From assembly GCA_030740295.1 (NCBI GenBank), contig JASLXP010000925.1, positions 1-29,032 of the forward strand: a stretch of DNA of 29,032 nucleotides. Direction: 5' to 3'. Positions 27,001 to 29,032 of the stretch are shown here, in pieces. How positions within the stretch are numbered: the stretch's first letter is position 1; the number at the start of each line of letters is the position of its first letter. Source of the DNA: Planctomycetota bacterium. Its GTDB lineage: Bacteria; Planctomycetota; PUPC01; JACPCR01. The position numbers and the translations under genes are program-made. The notes beneath the pieces are model-generated. The model had not been told where the DNA came from and searched no databases. It worked only from the letters and a program-made list of their open reading frames with translations.

Positions 27001-29022
27001 GAGCGCATGAAGAAAACGGAACTAGAGCGTATCGCGACGAATGTCAGGCTGAGCCCAAATCTGATTCCTGAAGGAAAGCGGAAGGCATTCGGAATTAAGG
27101 CGGGTGTGGACAGGGAGGTTATCTCGTTTGGCTCAGGCGTGGATAAACTACAACCGTTTTCTACTTATCTGTTCCACGCAGGTTGGCAGGCGGCAGAGAG
27201 CTCCGGCCGTTTGAAGCTGCTGGCGGAGCTTGTTGATGAGGGCGATGAGGTCATCGTTTTCGAAACCGAATTCGGTGTGACTTCGCCCGGCTGGCTTGAA
27301 GCCTTGCTCCCGATCAAGACCGGGCCCAAACCCAAATCCGTTAAGATTCGGATGGGTCCGAAAGTTAAAGACGCCGAAGTGAAAGAAGCCGGACTCTATC
27401 GGGCTGAATTCGGCGTCCGGAATACCGCTCTCGTTCGGCAGGGGTTTCGGGGCATCAACCGCGAATCGAGGCTAGCGGCCCGAAGACAGCAGACGATCAT
27501 GCTGCGCCACCTGGAAGGCAACCTGCAGGTGGCCGTTCAGCCCACTCCGATTGAAATGACGGACGGACGCATCGTTCGGAAAGGAGGCAGCCGATGGACC
27601 GCCGGGGACGTCGGCCAGATGGGCGGTGTCGAGATCTCGTTCCCCCGGCCGAAGACCATCGGCACGTTCGCCTTCCATGACGACCCCAATCATCCCCGGG
27701 CCTGGATGAAACAGTACATGCTCGCCTACTTCGTCGAAGAACAGAAAGTAGAGAAGAAAAAGGAGACAACGGAAAAGACAGCCGACCAGATCCAGTTCAC
27801 CGACGACTGGGCCGGCGAATGGAAAACGGCCGAGGTCGAGCGGAGCTCGAAGACATCCGTTCATGTCCATCGGCTGGCAAAGCCGATCACCTCGAGACGA
27901 TTCCGAATCTCCGGGCTGCTCAATGCGGATTTCGCCCGGCGTGAGGAAGAAACGCGCATCACGGAGTTCGAGCTTTACGAAAGCCGCTGGCACACCGAGG
28001 GCGGAAATTTTCAGCGCACTTATTACTTGCCCAACGGTCGCATTCCGGGACCGCTGGCCCCGGAGCGTTCCGCTCTTCTTCGGGGACGTCGCTTTGCTCA
28101 ATCGGCACCGACCTTCGCTGATGGCATGCTCTATCTGTCAATCGGCGGCACTTTGAATGCGCTTTCTCTCGAAGATCATTCCGCGCGCTGGAAACTCACG
28201 ACTAACAAAGAATACGGCATCCTCTCGCAGCCTACGGTCGATGGCGATCTCGCCATCTTCGGCAGCAACGATCATGAAATCCGGGCAGTGAACACACGAA
28301 CGGGAGAGGTGACCTGGAGCTATCCTACGGAGTTCCGCATCACCGGTTCGCCTTGCGTCGTCGGCGACAAGGTGGTTGTCGGCTCTGGCGACGGGATCGT
28401 TTACGCGTTCGAGCGGAAAACCGGCGACCTCAGATGGCAGTTCAAGGCCGGTCAGTCGATTTACTCTTCGGTGGCGACCGACGGCCGGAATATCTTTTTC
28501 AGCTCGTTCAATTATCAGGTCTATTCGCTGGACGAGAATGGTAAACAGAGATGGTCATTCAAGACCGGCGGCCCCATTCGTTCGGGCGTGTCCGTTGGTG
28601 CGGACCAGGTCTTTGTCGGCTCTGATGACGGCCACGTTTACGCTTTGCACAAAGACAGCGGCAAAAAGGCGTGGTCATTCAAGACCGATGGATTTGTGGA
28701 GGCCGCCCCCGCCATCGATGAGCAGACGGCATACATCGGATCCGTTGATGGCCGCTTCAGGGCATTATCACTGCAGACCGGCAAGCTGCTCTGGGAGATC
28801 GATGCCGCTTCACCCATTCGGCAGCCTGCCTTAATCGTCGGTCACGAAGTCTACTTTTATTCCGACAACACCATCCTGCGACAGGTAGAAAAGAGAACCG
28901 GAAAGGTCATTTCAGAAACCAAGTTCAATTACCGCGGCCTGACCGGGATGACGCCCGTGGGGAATTCGATCCTCTTTGGTACCCGGTCGGGTTATCTGAC
29001 GGTGACGAGAGAGAAGAAGTAG
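21034..29022 (+). CDS. Giant secreted protein: GH42-like core plus two beta-propellers
   Basis: The product has 2662 residues from GTG 21034, which has GGGGGA 6 nt upstream; ATG 21028 is an alternative, and the frame opens at 20992. Residues about 11-36 are encoded by repeat B, and only then comes the signal peptide (KWFGAICVALLSSIHAAP). A beta-rich N-terminal half precedes a TIM-barrel, GH42-like region at about 644-1000 (GMDMWLWRHR, LACGADEVGYQWADVY). A GATase-like domain at about 1079-1120 follows (LDRYKGLAMTGIELPKL, ISGFIKKGGVVMMDS), as in GH42 enzymes. An Ig-like part lies at about 1272-1369 and a first propeller (WD40/YVTN-like) at about 1586-1966. An F5/8-type-like sandwich lies at about 2152-2319. 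A BamB-like PQQ propeller at about 2342-2662 has a 40-residue blade period. The catalytic residues cannot be assigned. It is likely cell-surface or secreted. Confidence 0.87.
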   Translation: MLSKELSKKSPGHAGVPPASATEGSHREASETLACLAFTKWFGAICVALLSSIHAAPFTIQLTKSDHPGELVHIPDKQTAKWRKAEEKETGFPPAPISAFDEQMRLRPGKRVVTWLKHFSVDDKRIFQKRYKGRFLFREASAEIDLADGPHVLNPGGHVIEVNGNRATSNDPDVKIKETVIALTCYPVMFAGLNMSVEPDEPLVERMTSLPDKLFNVEAFSKKEAPEEGEEPLSPWDDLLEIHTSFQPLIVYLPANTQQRAYRVLPSKTEFLLREGKVELHRKGQSSANDVYATGAAVWIPRYTSKAVIRSKTRQPLFASLNGVFSKKTSVAAVPADTFEERIFYHQFFEPRSREFNAGLPGKKPAPGIEVTCDPSEYPHRFLVADNRHPDFDDARLLVVGLKKNICQIGDSIQARIDFRDSIKGGTLAGDGVGAFIRKRRASSGSTHEKWSKVKVEAGDVRSPYRIHFQDGTSGLFELRLVVDASGKVSPESDLHADFNIALEKKNESATSLSLFTHYNRRSFYEDEGFELIGVLSNSKPLSGELIVRLRDLKRRNSNPEKPEEEPTGFEIARRTFDSLAPGQHTLHWLVVPQTTIYLRPGDYELSGQLEGSQIFGGRIRLVSRKKRSSMVIALQPSWEGSVSGSFHDQTGLDHVFDNLKEMSINQLIETPPRKPAGSIVPIQERTFTGTRPGLPAWDFLYEPTLFQSVLDRTLGEGMDMWLWRHRLVENLRWGPFEDLDVDRGVVQFFGNLARDLPHIQGMDLGWWEAVEYIDMGARVGSYPEQQKQREEIMLPKIFKEKYGMEYPTAAELADYTESLEDKNNIFERRRLLQELRCSLMPETFAQYEEALHRVRPGLQTTHTEQEVMIAAPGAAFVPEVAYAKVGMSRWQSTHENGTRPLCTAVMSAFGKFSDEARVSTIYSMQHFHIPRIRRTHFRLWQRMLMSLACGADEVGYQWADVYLPVRRRDEVTKQGFTTHSHLLERIAVSSVNRAMEMYSGVFKHARREREIAILHSITQLGFEHVYFGAEWHNNDPYYRYLTTPFHRGGHMLRVESAFSGFLWSHMPADIIGEGGILSGRLDRYKGLAMTGIELPKLPANLMAKISGFIKKGGVVMMDSKCRVEIPGAVKLDFPFDFIRAGWSNRHEYRGMQHEYDKVKERLNKVLDARFKHTVRGDSDRVLLSSAKWGDSRFVTAAGDRILKDTAFQGAYAREPIRTTIHVAGEAEVVYDLFELKRLDIQKDSEGVLFPADLTKVGAKLFAVLPAAIAPPAMQVNSTVNTGEEASVAVSIKDTKSQPVNVLVPIEIRLVDPQGEIRHQCFRAVQGTEKFEEDFKIASNDPAGDWKVTVSELFEGRTVEATFKVVRQAIKPDSTHIQPDVVVYGADEVRKFAEGKQKVWIPYEKGVVAKDGEKNASEALARQVQSISRKLGLKEELRPVSDLAVIRRNLPRKTTNRSEKQVGPRYIFKGHSVIPDIGGRHPLVRSLVSSGMLPVRLTGSFPGRGRGALIHVVSPFYYGFDTVIVSGGDADGFKKALMALAEPGKLTEIERGTKPLLTNSESSPVTASLIKPSTLNLQPSSPAIVTGLNGMPVMHLEVSRNGKQILVGTESFSKNVFMLDSDGKILWSGKGAKKWPGKMVLTKSGALISDMSGGLYELNGDGQTVGRYGEIESAAFSTRSDTILAAGPNMTVAAKVDGTILWRKDYFAQRTDFGEFRSGHPRDDLVAITPDGRYGLIFDWGVIGQGKKRQMFRKMRAVDMRRGNVLSAHEFAPHESIYEIYRRANNFQVRVAPNGGHVVIANATGKVFMFSMPDPRLMGSFTEQGPILTKPIDKMPGSPGVNPTAWQTRVSSEIFDIKPSGIHTLVGFSTRRAVVLDRNGQAVQTFRYGGTVSSGAFLGNSTLIYAGGLLHSYDQQGKKTWALSLPVIYAMKAAPDGKSVLCGSTGGFVYRVGANGKVQWKTDLHPASHGNVDELFQSLASAQEKNLGPERMKKTELERIATNVRLSPNLIPEGKRKAFGIKAGVDREVISFGSGVDKLQPFSTYLFHAGWQAAESSGRLKLLAELVDEGDEVIVFETEFGVTSPGWLEALLPIKTGPKPKSVKIRMGPKVKDAEVKEAGLYRAEFGVRNTALVRQGFRGINRESRLAARRQQTIMLRHLEGNLQVAVQPTPIEMTDGRIVRKGGSRWTAGDVGQMGGVEISFPRPKTIGTFAFHDDPNHPRAWMKQYMLAYFVEEQKVEKKKETTEKTADQIQFTDDWAGEWKTAEVERSSKTSVHVHRLAKPITSRRFRISGLLNADFARREEETRITEFELYESRWHTEGGNFQRTYYLPNGRIPGPLAPERSALLRGRRFAQSAPTFADGMLYLSIGGTLNALSLEDHSARWKLTTNKEYGILSQPTVDGDLAIFGSNDHEIRAVNTRTGEVTWSYPTEFRITGSPCVVGDKVVVGSGDGIVYAFERKTGDLRWQFKAGQSIYSSVATDGRNIFFSSFNYQVYSLDENGKQRWSFKTGGPIRSGVSVGADQVFVGSDDGHVYALHKDSGKKAWSFKTDGFVEAAPAIDEQTAYIGSVDGRFRALSLQTGKLLWEIDAASPIRQPALIVGHEVYFYSDNTILRQVEKRTGKVISETKFNYRGLTGMTPVGNSILFGTRSGYLTVTREKK
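21065..21142. repeat. REP-like doublet, family B, inside coding sequence
   Basis: Two 25-bp arms, 21065-21089 and 21118-21142, are inverted copies (21 of 25 positions match). Each contains a perfect 7-bp stem with a 3-nt loop: GCCGGCG-tcc-CGCCGGC at 21073-21089 and GCCAGCG-aga-CGCTGGC at 21118-21134. The stems differ by paired changes (G-C replaced by A-T) that keep pairing. The whole doublet is 78 bp, exactly 26 codons, and is in frame with the large protein downstream. Confidence 0.88.
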
Positions 29023-29032
29023 ATTCGCAGCG

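Overview
The window looks like a chromosomal segment from a member of the Planctomycetes-Verrucomicrobia-Lentisphaerae (PVC) group or a close environmental relative. The evidence is a sulfatase next to a secreted right-handed beta-helix protein with carbohydrate-binding modules, a MoxR / DUF58 / BatA-like / VWA / DUF4175-like / DUF4159 gene set, very large secreted proteins ending in NPCBM or PQQ-propeller domains, and small palindromic repeats at gene boundaries. The phylum is inferred from gene content only; there is no rRNA or other phylogenetic marker.

Layout. Bases 1-680 hold the 3' end of a sulfatase, followed by a gene-free stretch (681-961) and a small secreted beta-rich protein (962-1333). 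Convergent to these is a 1121-residue secreted beta-helix / CBM9-like protein on the minus strand (1377-4742). A divergent intergenic region (4743-4973) then opens a plus-strand run that fills the rest of the window: MoxR ATPase, DUF58 protein, BatA-like VWA membrane protein, a second VWA/GATase-like membrane protein, a DUF4175-like membrane protein, a DUF4159 protein, an IS200-like HUH transposase inside a repeat cluster, a 1746-residue secreted glycosidase-like protein with a C-terminal NPCBM domain, and a 2662-residue secreted protein with a GH42-like core and two beta-propellers.

How it may work together. MoxR AAA+ ATPases with DUF58/VWA partners are thought to act as a chaperone-like module on envelope or metal-ion-binding proteins. 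Here the same transcription unit continues, interrupted only by repeats and one transposase, into two giant exported proteins with carbohydrate-recognition folds. One of these appears to lack the catalytic nucleophile. A membrane VWA/MoxR module dedicated to maturing or displaying giant cell-surface proteins is a reasonable hypothesis, but the sequence does not prove it.

Mobile and repeat DNA is the most unusual part. Three unrelated families of REP-like hairpins sit exactly at gene junctions of this run: family A (11405-11538), family C (14349-15857, around the HUH transposase) and family B (21065-21142). Family C includes a 16-nt hairpin whose stem shows compensatory changes between copies, and a four-unit array of exactly 75-bp units. 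Each family appears to have reshaped the start of the gene downstream: a lost ATGA coupling at A, a start codon inside the repeat at C, and an in-frame N-terminal extension before the signal peptide at B.
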